A stretch of DNA of 64,000 bases from Amorphophallus konjac (Eukaryota; Streptophyta; Magnoliopsida; Alismatales; Araceae), in assembly GCA_022559845.1 (NCBI GenBank), contig CM040126.1, positions 225,128,641-225,192,640 on the forward strand, written 5' to 3'. The position numbers were made by a program, and so were the translations under genes. The notes beneath the pieces were generated by a model, which was not told the DNA's origin, made no database searches, and saw nothing but the letters and a program-made list of their open reading frames with translations. Shown piece after piece: positions 1 through 11,555 of this stretch (its first letter is position 1; each line of letters opens with the position of its first letter).

Positions 1-1206
1 GAGTATTTCTAGCATGCACATTCTGGACATCCACACCCCTTTTCAGATTTGATTGAGTTCTTGACATGGTGTGTTCATGGGAGTGAGATGTGGAGGTGTT
101 GGGTGCACAAGTGGTATGAACAAAAGAGGTGTGTAGCTTGTTCTCAAATTTCTTTTTGTTCACTGGATTAAAACCCAGCCCTTCTTTTTGAAAGTTTACT
201 TTCATGCCCAGTAATTTATCCAAGTTTTCTGGGCCATTCACAAATTTAGACAATGAAGCATTCAAGTCATGAATTTCAGATTCAAGAGATGCAACGTGCA
301 ATTCATAGGAAGCCACCTTTTTTTCACACGAATTGATTGTTTATGTAACGTAACATTGATGGTTTTATGACTTTCTATTTCATGCAACAAGGCATGCATT
401 TTTTTAGATTCATCAATATTCATAAATTTTCCTTTTTCAAAAGCAAGCAATCTTTCAGAAATGGCCTTGTTCAATTCCTTCAGTTTCTCATTTTCTTTAA
501 CAAGCTTTTCATCATGAATCAGTTCATTTATCAAGGTTTGATCATCGGCTATTGAATTCAGTTTTGCAGTCATCTCCTTATTTTCATTTCTTAAGGAGCA
601 TATTTGATCCTTGTGAAATTCAATGTCAAACATGTAACCATCAATCAATTCCTTAAGGTGTGAGCATTCTTTGCAAGAGGAATCACTTTTATTTTGACCA
701 ACCTTCTTTTTCATTTTTTTGTTTTCAGATTTTAACTTCTTATATTTTTCAGCAAGCTCTTCATAGGCATTCAACAATTCTTCGTAGTTAAAATCATCTT
801 CATAATCAGAGTCAGAGTTTACCCTTGAGCTCGATTCACTTGGCTGATAACTCCCTTGTTCACTCGTGCCTGCTACAAAACATCTGTCTTTAAGCTCCTC
901 CTTGAGGTCTGCTAATCCATCCAATATTTCCTTCGCGGATCTGCAATGGGCGACAAATGGAAAATCGTTAGAATCAACAGCAGCAGTAAGCAACTTCAAA
1001 ACCAAGCAATTTGGATCATGTATGTGCTTTTGATTTTCAGTCCAAACACTTTTGTCTTTAGGCAATTCATGAGAACCATGTGAAATAAGCTTCCATAGCT
1101 TAGGGTCGTATGAATTAACTAGACTACACATCCTTCCTAACCACAAATCAAAATTACAGCCACCAAACACGGGTGGAGAGTTCAAGGTGTACATCATGGT
1201 AGTCAT
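1..1206 (-). pseudogene. gag: SIRE-type Gag, N-terminal and coiled-coil part, frameshifted
   Basis: The frame opens at 1206 with MTTMMYTLNSPPVFGG followed by FDLWLGRM, the usual start of plant copia Gag (N-terminal UBN2/DUF4219-like region). After an acidic linker with SDSDYEDDFNYEEL comes a long heptad-rich stretch (about residues 140-290), read as a coiled coil for Gag assembly. The frame closes at 262. In another phase the same strand continues with FVNGPENLDKLLG and KKKFENKLHTSF, typical of SIRE Gag. The switch is at an A7 run on the coding strand (318-324), so a one-base homopolymer indel is the likely break. Zinc knuckle and the rest are off-window. Family assignment is from remembered consensus, not a search. 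Confidence 0.65.
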
Positions 1207-1253
1207 TGATCCGGATCACTCTAGATCGTTAGATCTATGAAATTAGAGCCTTA

Positions 1254-1265
1254 GCTCTGATGCCA
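1254..1265 (-). promoter_or_regulatory. Primer-binding site, initiator-Met tRNA (SIRE element)
   Basis: On the minus strand it reads TGGCATCAGAGC, one base from the canonical TGGTATCAGAGC complementary to the 3' end of plant initiator-Met tRNA. It lies two bases inside the LTR end at 1268. Confidence 0.8.
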
Positions 1266-1718
1266 ATTGTTGGGTCCCACGATCAATGACACCCAAGAGG
1301 GGGGTGAATTGGGTGATTATAAATTTTAAGGAAACTCTTTCCCTTTTTAACAAGTGTAAAGAAACAACAATTAGATCATCAAATATGTTGAACAACAAGT
1401 TAGATAACAGCTTACACTAATCCTCACACTAGATGATAAGATGAATGCAGTGAGGTGGAGTAAATTCCTTTCAACAAGATTAAGGAAGTTGATCAAGCCA
1501 AGAACCAGATTCTCTTAATCTCACCGTTCCCACACGATCATATAAAAGGATTCAACAAACACAACAAGCCAACACACAAAGAAAACCACAATGCACAAGG
1601 ATTTTAAGGTGGTTCGGGACCTCGACGGGCACCCTACGTCCACCCCTCACCAAACTAGGTGAGGCTTCACTCGGGGATAAATCCCCAAACGGAGACGACG
1701 CTCCAACCACACACGCAG

Positions 1719-1962
1719 GACGACGCCTGCACACATACACACGAGGACGTGCCCCAATGCACACACACATACACACACACACACACGCACGGAGACGAAG
1801 TCTCCAACACGATCCAACAAGCGGATCAACAAAACGCACACACGCTGCGACAAGTGCAACAAACCTCACACACACGTAGATCTAGGAAGACCTACGCACA
1901 CACATGAACCTAATACGACACACACAAATGACCACGGATCAACAACGATCCACACACACACA
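1719..1962. repeat. CA-rich microsatellite-like tract in SIRE LTR
   Basis: Interrupted ACACAC runs alternate with short GACGA-type spacers. The densest part is 1755-1790. Confidence 0.8.
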
Positions 1963-2572
1963 AGTATGCAGTTTAAGAGATACAAATCTGAACTTTAAAA
2001 CACAATAAGACTCAGTTTAGAAAAACTCCTGATTTGGCTCCCCTTTGAATGTGGGTTGTTGATCTTGAATGTGGCTTCAATCTCCACTTGATCAAAGCTT
2101 TAATCCGGGCTTACTTGGCACTTCCTTTCCTTGGACAGCACCCTCTTGATCTCCCTTGGATCTCTCTTGACTTCCCTTAGATCGTTCTTGAAGGATGATG
2201 AAGGATTCTTGCACAAATGATGTTGTAGCTTGATTCTCTATGCAACTTCTGGTTGGGGATCGATTGGAAACTTGTTTGCAGCTTGTTCCCTTCACTTTCA
2301 CGCTCAATACATGGTGGAATAAGCCTTGGAGCTACTGCCTATGACCTGCACACACAAGGATAGGGAGGAATTCGGAATTTTAGATCTAGCAAGTCCCTTC
2401 TTAGGGTTTACAACCCAATGAGATGTATTTATGTGTTTAGGTCGGTCAAGAAACAGCTTGGGGACAAGATCCACACTTTGTGGAGTGATTTGGGGCTTTG
2501 GACTCGGATTGGAAGACTTTAGGGACAAGAAAACGTCGGTCAAAGATGGTGGCTGGACGTCCGACAGGAAAG

Positions 2573-2824
2573 GGTCGACCCCAGGGTCGACCCTCGGGCT
2601 CACAGAAGCCAAACAGAACCTAAAATATGGTTCTGGGTTACAGGGGTCGACCCCAGGGTCGACCCTCGTGTTCCCAGAACCCAAAACAGAACCACATTTG
2701 TGGTTCTGGGTTACAGGGGTCGACCCTTGGGGTCGACCCTTTCAGGCAGATTTCAAGAAAATGGGTCTGTTTTGATTCTCTTTGAACAGAACCTGAGAGG
2801 GTCGACCCCATGGGTCGACCCTTT
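2573..2824. repeat. Tandem block with eight GGGTCGACCC palindromes
   Basis: Four pairs of the 10-bp palindrome GGGTCGACCC start near 2574, 2643, 2717 and 2797. The pairs are 69-80 bp apart and are part of a tandem monomer of about 70 bp. The third monomer also holds a perfect palindrome AGAACCACATTTGTGGTTCT (about 2690-2709), partly kept in the second. Confidence 0.85.
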
Positions 2825-3708
2825 CTAGTTTGGGCCTGAAAAATAAGTAAAAACACCATCAAATCAATGGGAAACAATTGATTAAATATTACCATAATCC
2901 CATGAAGATCAACCATGATTTTTCATCTTGAAAAACATGATAAAGCAAGATGTTAGATCAAGATCAAAATATATGGGTCATGCATTAACATATGAAGCTA
3001 GTTTTGAGACCGAGACCCAAATGACATGAGATATGATTACGAAAGCATTAGCATGAGGCATATAAGAGTCCCCCATGAAAGATCTGTATGAAAGCACTTG
3101 AGTACCCATTCCTTCAACTTAATATTAGAAGAGTATCACCATGAATTCCAATGTAAATTGTTACCTTGAATCCATCACAATGTGGGAAATATTAACCTGC
3201 ACTTTCTGGGAATTTAGAAGCAAGTTAATATTAAACCAACGAATGTAAAGATCCCAACTTCAACCCAATTCTCCCACAAACCATTTCAAAGTATTTAATC
3301 CATATGATCAGAATGACTAGGAGCCATCACTCATGCATTCAGGATATACAAGAACCAGAGGAAATCCTCAGCAAAGCATGTAATGAAATGACTATGCATT
3401 TACACAACACAAAGCCATGCAATTAATTTCATATCCATAAGGACTCAACCATTCTTCTGAGAAGCATAGTCTTCACATGAAACCTCCAAAGACTAATGAG
3501 CAGCTTGCATGAGTCAACATCAGTCAACTTAGTATAGCAACCTGCAAGATAATATAGCAACATGTGAGTTCGTTTATCATGAAGATGGTTTCCACTAATG
3601 AAGCACACAATATGTCACATAGTTTAGTTATCATCAAGGCCATAGTTCACAATCTCCATCACACATGAAGTTTAGTTATCATCAAAACCATCAAACCATA
3701 GCTCAACA

Positions 3709-4491
3709 AAACATAAATTAGGTAATTTACGGATTTAAAATGGGATATATACATCAATTAGGGGATAAATGGGGGATAATATGAAAATATGAAAATTTCA
3801 AATTTAATGAAGCTTGTCGGTCTATCGCACGACCGCCAGATCCACCATAGCCATCCTCCCATGACAGTTGAGCCCTCCTGATTCCGTGAATGGGAGAAAA
3901 CGTGAAAAAACTTAGATCTTTGACAACCAAATCACCTTAGATCGAAGTTATCTGGCGTGGAAGACTCTCTAGAACACTCTATGGATTAACTCTACTCCAA
4001 TTTAAGACTCTAAGTCCGATGTAATCCCTTAAACCCTAGGTGAATCCTATAAATAGACCCTAACTTCGACTCATGCGAACCCTAATGTTGGCTCGGGTAT
4101 TTCGAAGGTAAGGAGGCATCTTCTCAAGTTAGTTCTTTAGAACTTTATGTTCATCTTAGTTTTATCTTACACACCTCCAATTTTCATGCTAGAAGACCTA
4201 GCCGTTGAGAGTTAGAGCATCTGAAAGTCACTGATTTGCAACAGACTGCAAGAGAACCAGTGCGATGGTCCAGTGAAGATCAGGAAAGCAGAATCCCAAA
4301 TCAAGGTATTTAGAAATTGGTCCTTTAGAACTTTCTGTTCCCCTTCGTATCTTCTATCTATCCTCCAATTTCCATAGATTTAGGTCAAGAGGATCGGGAG
4401 ATAGAGAGACGTGAAGTTGCTGGTTTGGCACAAGACGTGCAGGAACTAGGGTCTACTTTTAGTCAGAAATCCAAAGTCTAGGGATCGAATC
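3709..4491 (+). repeat. LTR of chromovirus C, first part (plus orientation)
   Basis: On the plus strand this follows the same order of landmarks as the reverse complement of element A's LTR: an AT-rich stretch, a hairpin with CGGTC and GACCG (about 3810-3830), a TATA box CCTATAAATAG, then GGTAAGGAGG and TTCTTTAGAA. The LTR resumes at 25686 after element A. About 200 bp of its start are missing because the SIRE element inserted there. No coding sequence of C is in the window, so it may be a solo LTR or one end of a longer element. Confidence 0.7.
4048..4055 (+). promoter_or_regulatory. TATA box of LTR C
   Basis: TATAAATA, at the position matching the TATA box of element A's LTRs but on the opposite strand. 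Confidence 0.6.
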
Positions 4492-5640
4492 TGTCACGCC
4501 CTGAGCCTTTATTACAGTGGAAGACTAACTCGGGGAGCGCGAATAGCCGACATGGTAAGCCTCTTGCAAGCAAGAACGACCAGAGCGCAATACAATCACA
4601 CACATAAATACAATTGCACAGAATTTAATCATACTCCCACTTTATTTCATAAATGATCAATATTCGAAATACAACCACTTTCCATCATCTTTTATTCTAC
4701 TATACTCAAGAAATAGGAAAATTACATTGACTCAATCTAGACATTATAGACTTCCTAAGTCTTCGCTCATCTTTAATCGCTCTCGGATCCGCTACTTGAA
4801 TAATCCGAATCCGACTCACTTTTATTTCCTGAAAAAGATTAGAAATAGGTAATGAGCACACTTGCCCAGTAGGTATCTTCGCATCAACATGAAGGCATTT
4901 ATTAAAGTAATTAACATTTTTGCTCTAAATAAATAAGGTAAAATCATGCAATGCGATGATCATGCGATTAAATCAAAGTAACAAGACAATCATATAAGAT
5001 GGAATGAGAACAATAATGAACTAGTAAGAATAGGACAAGAACATGATATTGGCCTTTCATGAACAAGAATATATCGAGAATGTACTAGCAAGCCACATAT
5101 TCATCACTTTAGCATCTTATGCTTATGAGCAAGTGCTTCGTGAATTTCTGTGGAATATCAAGTAAGAATGTCATGTCGTGTCGTGGATCTTCACTTATTT
5201 ATAGAAATAGTACTCCCAACGTAATGTGACGCCAGTAGCATCATACCCCATGGTTTATAAAATAGTATGTTTCTGGCAATCAGCCGAGGGGACTAGCATA
5301 GAGCCCTTGAACACAATCAGTGCTCGATCGTATCTTCAGGTATAAATTAAGCTATTTCCACGCATGTAACAGTAAAGTATGGCCAAGAATATAATAATTC
5401 CAAATAATGAAAATCAATGAATGAATGCTTCAATTCGAATATATGAGATCAAGAAATAGACTTAAACAATGTTATGCTCCTGGAAATGAATCGACAGCAT
5501 AACGGTACATTCTTTTACCTTTCATTCATTTCATTAAGTCTTTTCAATTATTATGCTAAGTTATAGACTATCATTAGTCCATCTAGAACTTTAGAAATCA
5601 ACCCTTGGGTCAAACCTTGGGTTAATATATGCAAGCTGTG

Positions 5641-5797
5641 TGACGGTCATCTACTGGGCCGTTACATTCTGTAATGCGCCAGTATCGGGCTGTTACAGTG
5701 ATCCGAGTCCAGAACAATAAAATAGACTTAGAGAAATGTGACGGTCATGCAATGGCCGTTACGTTCTTCTGACGGTCCAATGTAAGGCCGTTACATT
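5641..5797. repeat. Hairpin cluster in A LTR (four units)
   Basis: Units of the form TGACGGTC, 7-8 nt, GGCCGTTA start near 5641, 5740 and 5771. A GTAATGCGC...GGCTGTTAC variant lies at 5671-5697. Further units are at 6338-6518 (five) and 7243-7303 (two, including TGGCGGTC...GACCGTTA). All recur in the right LTR at about 23704-23860, 24401-24585 and 25307-25370. Confidence 0.8.
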
Positions 5798-7062
5798 ACT
5801 AGATCCAGAAACAACGATAGTGTATTCTAGTTAATGGGCTTTAATGATACAACCAACTCGGCCTCCTAGTGAGAATCCCAGGCTCGCGAAGAATTACGGA
5901 GGCCTTGAAATAAGATTTCCTAGTCCATTGGAAGGAATATCCAATAGAGAGGTCCTCATGTCCAAGATTGTGTTCCTATAGTGTAAAGTGTGAACTAATG
6001 GATAACACACCGGAGTATGTGCCATGTACTTATAGAAACGACTCTATTGATAGAGAAAGAATATATAGATATAGACATATATTGATGTGAAACCAAGATA
6101 AAAACTTTACTAATTCATCTTTCAAAATCATGTTTCTAATTACAAAACTATAGAGTTTGGCTTCATGAAATTAACATAACGCAAAGTAAAAGTGAGATAC
6201 CAAATCATGCAATACCTATCATGAATGCTTAAATAATCTCAAAGTCATATAACCAGGTTAACACTTAGGTAACTAGGCTTAATAATAAGAAATATTAACA
6301 AATCATATTCTGTCTAGGGTTGACAGATCATAGACTCTGACGGTCTAGAAGTGGGGCATCACAGTGATTGTGACGGTCAGAGAATAGCCGTTACCCTTAT
6401 GTAACGCGTCTGTATTGGTGCGTCAGAGTTAACAGAGTAACTCATATACCACAGAGACTGTGACGGCTCATAGTAAGGCCGTTACATGAATGTGACGGTC
6501 CTACTGTGACGCGTCAGAGTGTCTGCTAACAGAAAGCAATATGAAACATAAGAGATTAACTTACATCATGTCTATAACCAAACATCATGAGTTTCTAGGC
6601 ATGACAAAGAAGGATAGGCTATCTACATGCATAGGTTACCATGAATAGATGAAATACATGTTTTAAGTTCTCAATTTAGGGTTAAGAGATGCATGTAATG
6701 CATGGAACTAGTAAAACATGAAATTGATGCTCTACTATGCGTGAAATTCAATCAAACCAGAGGGCTTATAGTCATATCAAGTTGTTTTTGCCATTCATGA
6801 GATAACCTACCTCTTGTCTAGGCTTCAAACTCCTAATTATGGTCTGAACACCGAACCCTAGTTCCCTTCTTCCTGTGATTTTTCAGCAACTTCCTTGGGC
6901 TCTAACTCCACGACCTCTTGACCTAAAGATGTGAAATTTGGAGAGGAGTTAGTCTAAAGTATTGTAAATAAATACTTCTAAAGAACTTACCCAAGATTAC
7001 ACCTCCTTACCTTGATTCCTTGCGAGCCAAAAGTAAGGGTCGCACAGTTCAGAACTAGGTCC

Positions 7063-7070
7063 TATTTATA
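7063..7070 (-). promoter_or_regulatory. TATA box, A 3' LTR
   Basis: CCCTATAAATAGG on the minus strand, about 530 bp into the LTR; identical in the partner LTR at 25127-25134. Confidence 0.65.
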
Positions 7071-7596
7071 GGGTTTTGGCTAGGGTTTGAAGATTAGATC
7101 GATTCTAGAGTCCTTAATCTGCCAAACCTGATCTCTAAGAGTCCTTAGGGTCTTTATACATTGTTCCAATTAGGTCTCTTGTGGATAGGAACATCAAGTT
7201 CCAATCTTTTTGCAAGTTCTTTCACTTACGGAACTTGCAGGCTGTGACGGTCGAGTCTTGACGCATTACACTGCTGTGGCGGTCTTACGATAGACCGTTA
7301 CAGTCATCGTATTCAGAATTTTAAATTTAATAAAACTCTTTTATCCATTATCTATTAAATTATCTTATTAGGTAGTGTTTATCTTTAAAAAATCCGAGGA
7401 TAGGCTTAATAACCTTCTAGAATATGGGCCAAACTAAATGGGCCTGATCTTTAAATCTTTTGGATAATAATTAGATAGGCTAGGTTATCTTATTAACATA
7501 TTTGGGCCTTATAATGACTTATTAACCTGTTAATCTATTTATAAATTCATTTAGCCCAAATAAATTCTAGAAATTACTTATATAAATTCCGGGGTA

Positions 7597-8127
7597 CTAC
7601 ACCCTCCCCCACTTAAAAAGAATTTGGTCCCCAAATTCAATACATGGATTGTGGAGAGTGTACTTACAGTTAAATAATTCTGGAAATCTTTTTCTCATGG
7701 CTGCTTCGGTTTCCCATGTTGCTTCGTATGGCCATGTTTTCTTCCATTGAATTTTGACTATAAGGATAACCTTATTTCTTAGTTGACGCACTTCCCGATC
7801 CAGAATCTTTATTGGCATTTGCTCATATGTCATATCCTTCTGAATCTCCAGATTGTCATAAGTGATAATATGGTCAGGATCGTATACATATTTCTTCAGC
7901 ATGGAGACGTGAAATACGTCATGAACTTCTGCTAATTGTGGAGGTAAAGCCAATTTATAAGCCACTTCACCGACCCTTTCAAGAATTTCAAATGGGCCAA
8001 TGAACCTTGGAGTTAGCTTTCCTTTAATACCAAATCTTCGAATACCACATCCTGGAGAAACTTTTAAATATACATGATCTCCTACCTGAAACTCCAAGTC
8101 ACGTCTTCGATTGTCGGCATAAGACTT
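7597..8127 (-). pseudogene. pol: Integrase C-terminal domain and chromodomain-like tail, element A
   Basis: The frame reads MEFQVGDHVYLKVSPGCG, then RFIGPFEILERVGEVAYKL and [13 protein letters not shown], the GPY/F-type C-terminal module of chromovirus integrases. The tail PIKILDREVRQLRNKVIL and EATWETEAAMRKRFPELF matches the chromodomain-like end of Tekay elements, thought to bind modified histones and steer integration. It is cut from the catalytic core by a TAA at 8128-8130 where related elements have Gln. The frame then runs on into the polypurine tract. Confidence 0.85.
7602..7615 (-). promoter_or_regulatory. Polypurine tract, element A
   Basis: Minus strand AAGTGGGGGAGGG directly before the 3' LTR start TGTAGT; primes plus-strand DNA synthesis. 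Confidence 0.8.
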
Positions 8128-9092
8128 TTACCTATCTTGTGCTATTTTCATCCTTTCTTGAATGATCTTGATTTTCTTCGTAGAATCTCTGATAAGGTCG
8201 GGGCCTAGAGATTGCCTTTCCCCTATTTCATTCCAACATATTGGAGATCGACAACTTTTCCCATATAGAGCTTCAAAAGGTGCCATTTGTATGCTTGCCT
8301 GATAGCTGTTATTATATGCAAATTTCACTAGAGGCAAGTGATCATGCCAACTTCCTCCAAAGTCAATGATACAAGCCCTGAGCATGTCTTCCACCACCTG
8401 ATTTGTTCTTTCCGTCTGACCATCTGTTTGTGGATGAAAGGCTATGCTAAAATTTAATCTGGTCCCTAGTGAATGTTGTAGACCTTTCCAGAACTGTGAT
8501 GTAAATCAAGGATCTCTATCTGATACAATAGAGACAGGGACACCATGTAGTTTAACAATTTCTTTCATGTATAATGCTGTCAGGATATCCACAGACCATC
8601 GACTCTTTATTGGTATGAAATGTGCAGATTTAGTCAATCGATCTATGATTACCCATATGCCATCGTGTCCACCTCTTGTCTTAGGTAATCCCATGATGAA
8701 ATCCATTCCTATGCTCTCCCATTTCCATTCGAGAATATTTAAAGATGTAATTTACCTGCGGGTCTAAAATGTTCAGCTTTAACTTGTTGGCAGGTTAGAC
8801 AACGAGACACGAAGTCAGCTATTTCCCTCTTCATATTGGGCCACCAAAAGTTTCCTTTGAGATCCTGATACATTTTTGTACCTCCTGGATGAATGGTGTA
8901 CTTTGATTTATGTGCTTCTTCTAGGATCAATTTCTTTGTATCCTCATGATCCGGTATACACATTCGGCCCTTGAATAGCAATCTTCCATCATTAGAAGTA
9001 GAAAAATCCTGCCTTTGTTCAATATTGGCCTTAATTTCCAGTAAAACTGGATCATCTTCTTGTAATTTGGCCAAATCCTCTATTAATGTAGG
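8128..9092 (-). pseudogene. pol: Integrase zinc-binding and catalytic core, element A
   Basis: The HHCC zinc domain is seen in EAHKSKYTIHPGGTKMYQDL followed by [16 protein letters not shown]. The core shows IGMDFIMGLPK (first Asp), SIVSDRDP (second Asp) and TDGQTERTNQVVEDML (catalytic Glu). Breaks: a frameshift near 8749, where the frame moves between the zinc domain and the first catalytic Asp (one base appears lost), and TGA at 8506-8508 in the DRDP(R)F motif, a CGA-to-TGA change. Integration from this copy would need another element's enzyme. Confidence 0.88.
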
Positions 9093-9476
9093 TTAAGCTC
9101 GGATATTAGCTATGAAGCAATCTTCTTCCTTAATGTCAACATCTAAATTCAACTGAGCAAATTGAGGAATAAGGTTAGTTACACTAATCATGAGACTTGA
9201 TAACATACCTATTGGTTTTCTGCTGAGTGCATCTGCTACAGCATTTACCTTGCCAGGATGATATTGAATAGCAAAATCAAAGTCCTTGAGATGTTCTAAC
9301 CACCTCCTTTGCCTCATGTTAAGCTCCTTTTGAGAGAATAAATATTTCAAGCTCTTGTGGTCTGAGTAGATCGTAAACTTTTCTCCATAAAGATAATGAC
9401 GCCAAATTTTCAAGGCAAAAATAACCGCTGCCAATTCTAAATCATGTATAGGATAATTTTCTTCGTGACGTTTCAA
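9093..9476 (-). pseudogene. pol: RNase H domain, element A
   Basis: [20 protein letters not shown] carries the catalytic Glu, [12 protein letters not shown] the Asp, and [11 protein letters not shown] the terminal Asp. The first Asp ([11 protein letters not shown]) is in the preceding segment, separated by TAA at 9477-9479 where SRQLK is expected (CAA to TAA). A further TAA at 9093-9095 ends this segment. The enzyme would degrade the RNA strand during reverse transcription. Confidence 0.88.
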
Positions 9477-10385
9477 TTATCTTGAAGAATAGCAAATCAC
9501 CTTTCCATTTTGCATAAGGACACATCCTAAGCTGATTCCAGACGCATCCGTACATACCTCAAATCCACCACCCTCCATTGGTAGTGACAAAACATGGGCT
9601 ATTGTAAGATGATTCTTAAGAATTTGGAAATTCTTCTCACATTCCTCTGACCAGACAAAAAGATTTTCTTTTCTGGTGAGTCTAGTTAAAGGGACTGCTA
9701 TCTTTGAGAAGTCCTTAATGAATCTTCTATAATAACTAGCTAGACCCAAAAAGCTTCTTACTTCGGATACAGTCGTAGGCCGACTCCAATTCTTGACAGC
9801 TTCTACCTTATAAGGATCCACAGCAATACCTTCTTTTGAAATAATGTGGCCTAGGAATGAGACTTCCTCGAGCCAGAATTCACACTTATTGAGTTTGGCA
9901 TATAGCTTGTGTTCTCCAAGTTTTTGCAAGGCTATCCTTAGATGTTCTTCATGCTCCTCTTTTATCTTTGAGTATATCAGGATATCATTGATGAAGACGA
10001 CAATGAATCGATCCAGGTATGGCGGGAAGACACTGTTCATAAGTTGCATAAATGCTGCTGGGGCATTAGTTAACCCGAACGGCATCACCACGAATTCATA
10101 GTGGCCATAACGACTTCAAAAAGCTGATTTATAAATATCTTCTTCTTTAATTCTAAGTTGATGATAACCAGATCTGAGGTCAATCTTAGAGAAGCACTCA
10201 GCTCCCGAAAGTTGGTCGAAGAGCTCATCAATACGCGACAACGGATACTTATTCTTAATTGTAAGCTGATTCAGTCATCGGTAATCGATACATAGCCTGA
10301 GGGAACCATCTTTCTTCTTGACAAATAGAACAGGCGCACCCCAAGGGGATATGCTGGGTCCAATGAAACCCTTGTCTAGAAGTTC
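9477..10385 (-). pseudogene. pol: Reverse transcriptase, element A
   Basis: Palm and finger motifs are visible across three broken segments: [51 protein letters not shown], then [19 protein letters not shown] and the catalytic box as [10 protein letters not shown] (FIND where B has FVDD, so the first of the two catalytic Asp is Asn). Stops: TAA at 10386-10388, TGA at 10275-10277 (in CIDYRQLN) and TGA at 10116-10118 (in [11 protein letters not shown]). The Asn substitution means this enzyme would be inactive even without the stops. Confidence 0.9.
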
Positions 10386-11552
10386 TTATAACTGCTTCTT
10401 TAGTTCCTTGAGTTCTGTGGGAGACATCCTGTAAGGGGCTATAGAAACAGGTGCCGCACTAGAAATGAGTTCAATGGTAAAGTTTACTTCCCTTTCGGGC
10501 AGTAAATTAGGTAGTTCAGATAAGAACACGTCTGGGAACTCATTTGCAATATGAATATTGGCTAGGACAATCTCCTTAGATTCGGTAATAATGACTGAAG
10601 CAAGGAAAGCTTCGCATCCTTGCGAGATAAGCTTGCAAGCGTGAAGAGAAGATATAATGGTAGGATGCTTTTTGTATTTGATGCCAAGAAAAGAAAATCT
10701 TGGAAGATCGAGCTTTCGAAAAGATATTATCCTATTTCGGTAGTTGATATAAGCATCATGGTCTACAATCCAATCTACCCCTAAAATGGCATCATAACCT
10801 TTCATATCATGGCATACTAAGTTTGCGGGGAGATTGTGTCCTTCTACCACTACCTCGCAATCAGGATAATGCTTGGTAAGGTTAGTTCCAGATCCTAAAG
10901 GTGTAGTAATAGCAAGATCTGAAGGTAAGGAAACTGATGCAATTGGTAAGGTTTTTGCAAAAGTGGTGGAGATAAAAGAATGAGAAGCACCAGTATCGAA
11001 TAGCACGAATGCAGGGCGAGAACAGATTTGAAGAGTACCTTCCATAAGCCCATCATTTAAATCCCTGGGTGCTTCATCTTCATTTATAACCGCATTGAGG
11101 CGAGCCTGCCTCCTGCGTCCTCCATTAGCTGACTGCTCTTTCATAAGGGGGCAATATGGCACATGATGCTCCCTACTTCCACAACGCAAACAAGCACAGA
11201 GGCGCTTCCAGCATTCTTCAGCCGAATGGCCGAATTTCTCGCAAAAAGTGCACGCCGCGGCAACTTGCTCCTTCTCTTCCTTAACCCTTTTATTATTCTT
11301 TTGGGAACTTCCACCATTCCCGCTCCTTGATCTTTTCTTGTTATCACGGCTTTTGTAGGGTTCCGTGATGCTAAACTTCTCCTTCTTATAATGCTGATCT
11401 GAGCGCCTGCTGGATTCTTCTCCCTTTCCTTTCAACTTTTCGACCTTCTCTAAGGTCCTCTCGCATAGATATGCCCTCTGAACCATCTCTGCGTAAGTGC
11501 GGATATTTTGTGTCCCAAGTTGCTGAATGAACCCGGGCCGTAACCCGTCCAT
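10386..11552 (-). pseudogene. gag-pro: Gag C-terminal half, double zinc knuckle and protease, element A
   Basis: The open frame of 388 codons starts MDGLRPGFIQQLG (late Gag). Two CCHC zinc knuckles lie back to back: Cys101, Cys104, His109, Cys114 and Cys121, Cys124, His129, Cys134. Aspartic protease follows with VLFDTGASHSFIS (Asp186) and YDAILGVDWI. The frame runs on through ISSLHACKLISQGCEAFLAS into the start of RT, without the stop that element B has at this point. Upstream it is cut from the rest of Gag by TGA at 11556-11558 (KAN, Arg expected). Confidence 0.88.
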
Positions 11553-11555
11553 AAA

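Larger units (their letters stand above)
1..3708 (-). mobile_element. Ty1/copia element, SIRE-type, 5' part (truncated by window)
   Basis: Reading right to left there is a 5' LTR (3708 to 1268), a primer-binding site two bases after it, and a gag-like frame from 1206. Protease, RT and integrase would lie left of base 1. The phrase AAGAGGGGGGTGAATTGGGT near 1294 and the start TGTTGAGC at 3708 resemble SIRE/Maximus LTRs known from many plants. It interrupts the C LTR: sequence right of 3708 continues C but lacks about 200 bp of C's expected start. AACAT (3709-3713) is the presumed target duplication; its partner is off-window. Confidence 0.75.
1268..3708 (-). repeat. 5' LTR of the SIRE-type element
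   Basis: The 2441-bp LTR begins (minus strand) TGTTGAGC at 3708 and ends CCCAACA at 1268. Direct repeats of TTTAGTTATCATCAA near 3623 and 3671 are typical of the 5' edge of SIRE LTRs. It contains a CA-rich stretch (1719-1962) and a tandem block of GGGTCGACCC palindromes (2573-2824). A TATA-like ATAAATA lies near 2426 on the minus strand. The small frames inside show no recognisable domain. Confidence 0.65.
4492..7601 (-). repeat. 3' LTR of element A
   Basis: 3110 bp. On the minus strand it starts TGTAGTACCCCGG (7601) and ends GGGCGTGACA (4492). It carries three clusters of short hairpins (5641-5797, 6338-6518, 7243-7303) and a TATA box at 7063-7070. No coding sequence. Confidence 0.93.
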
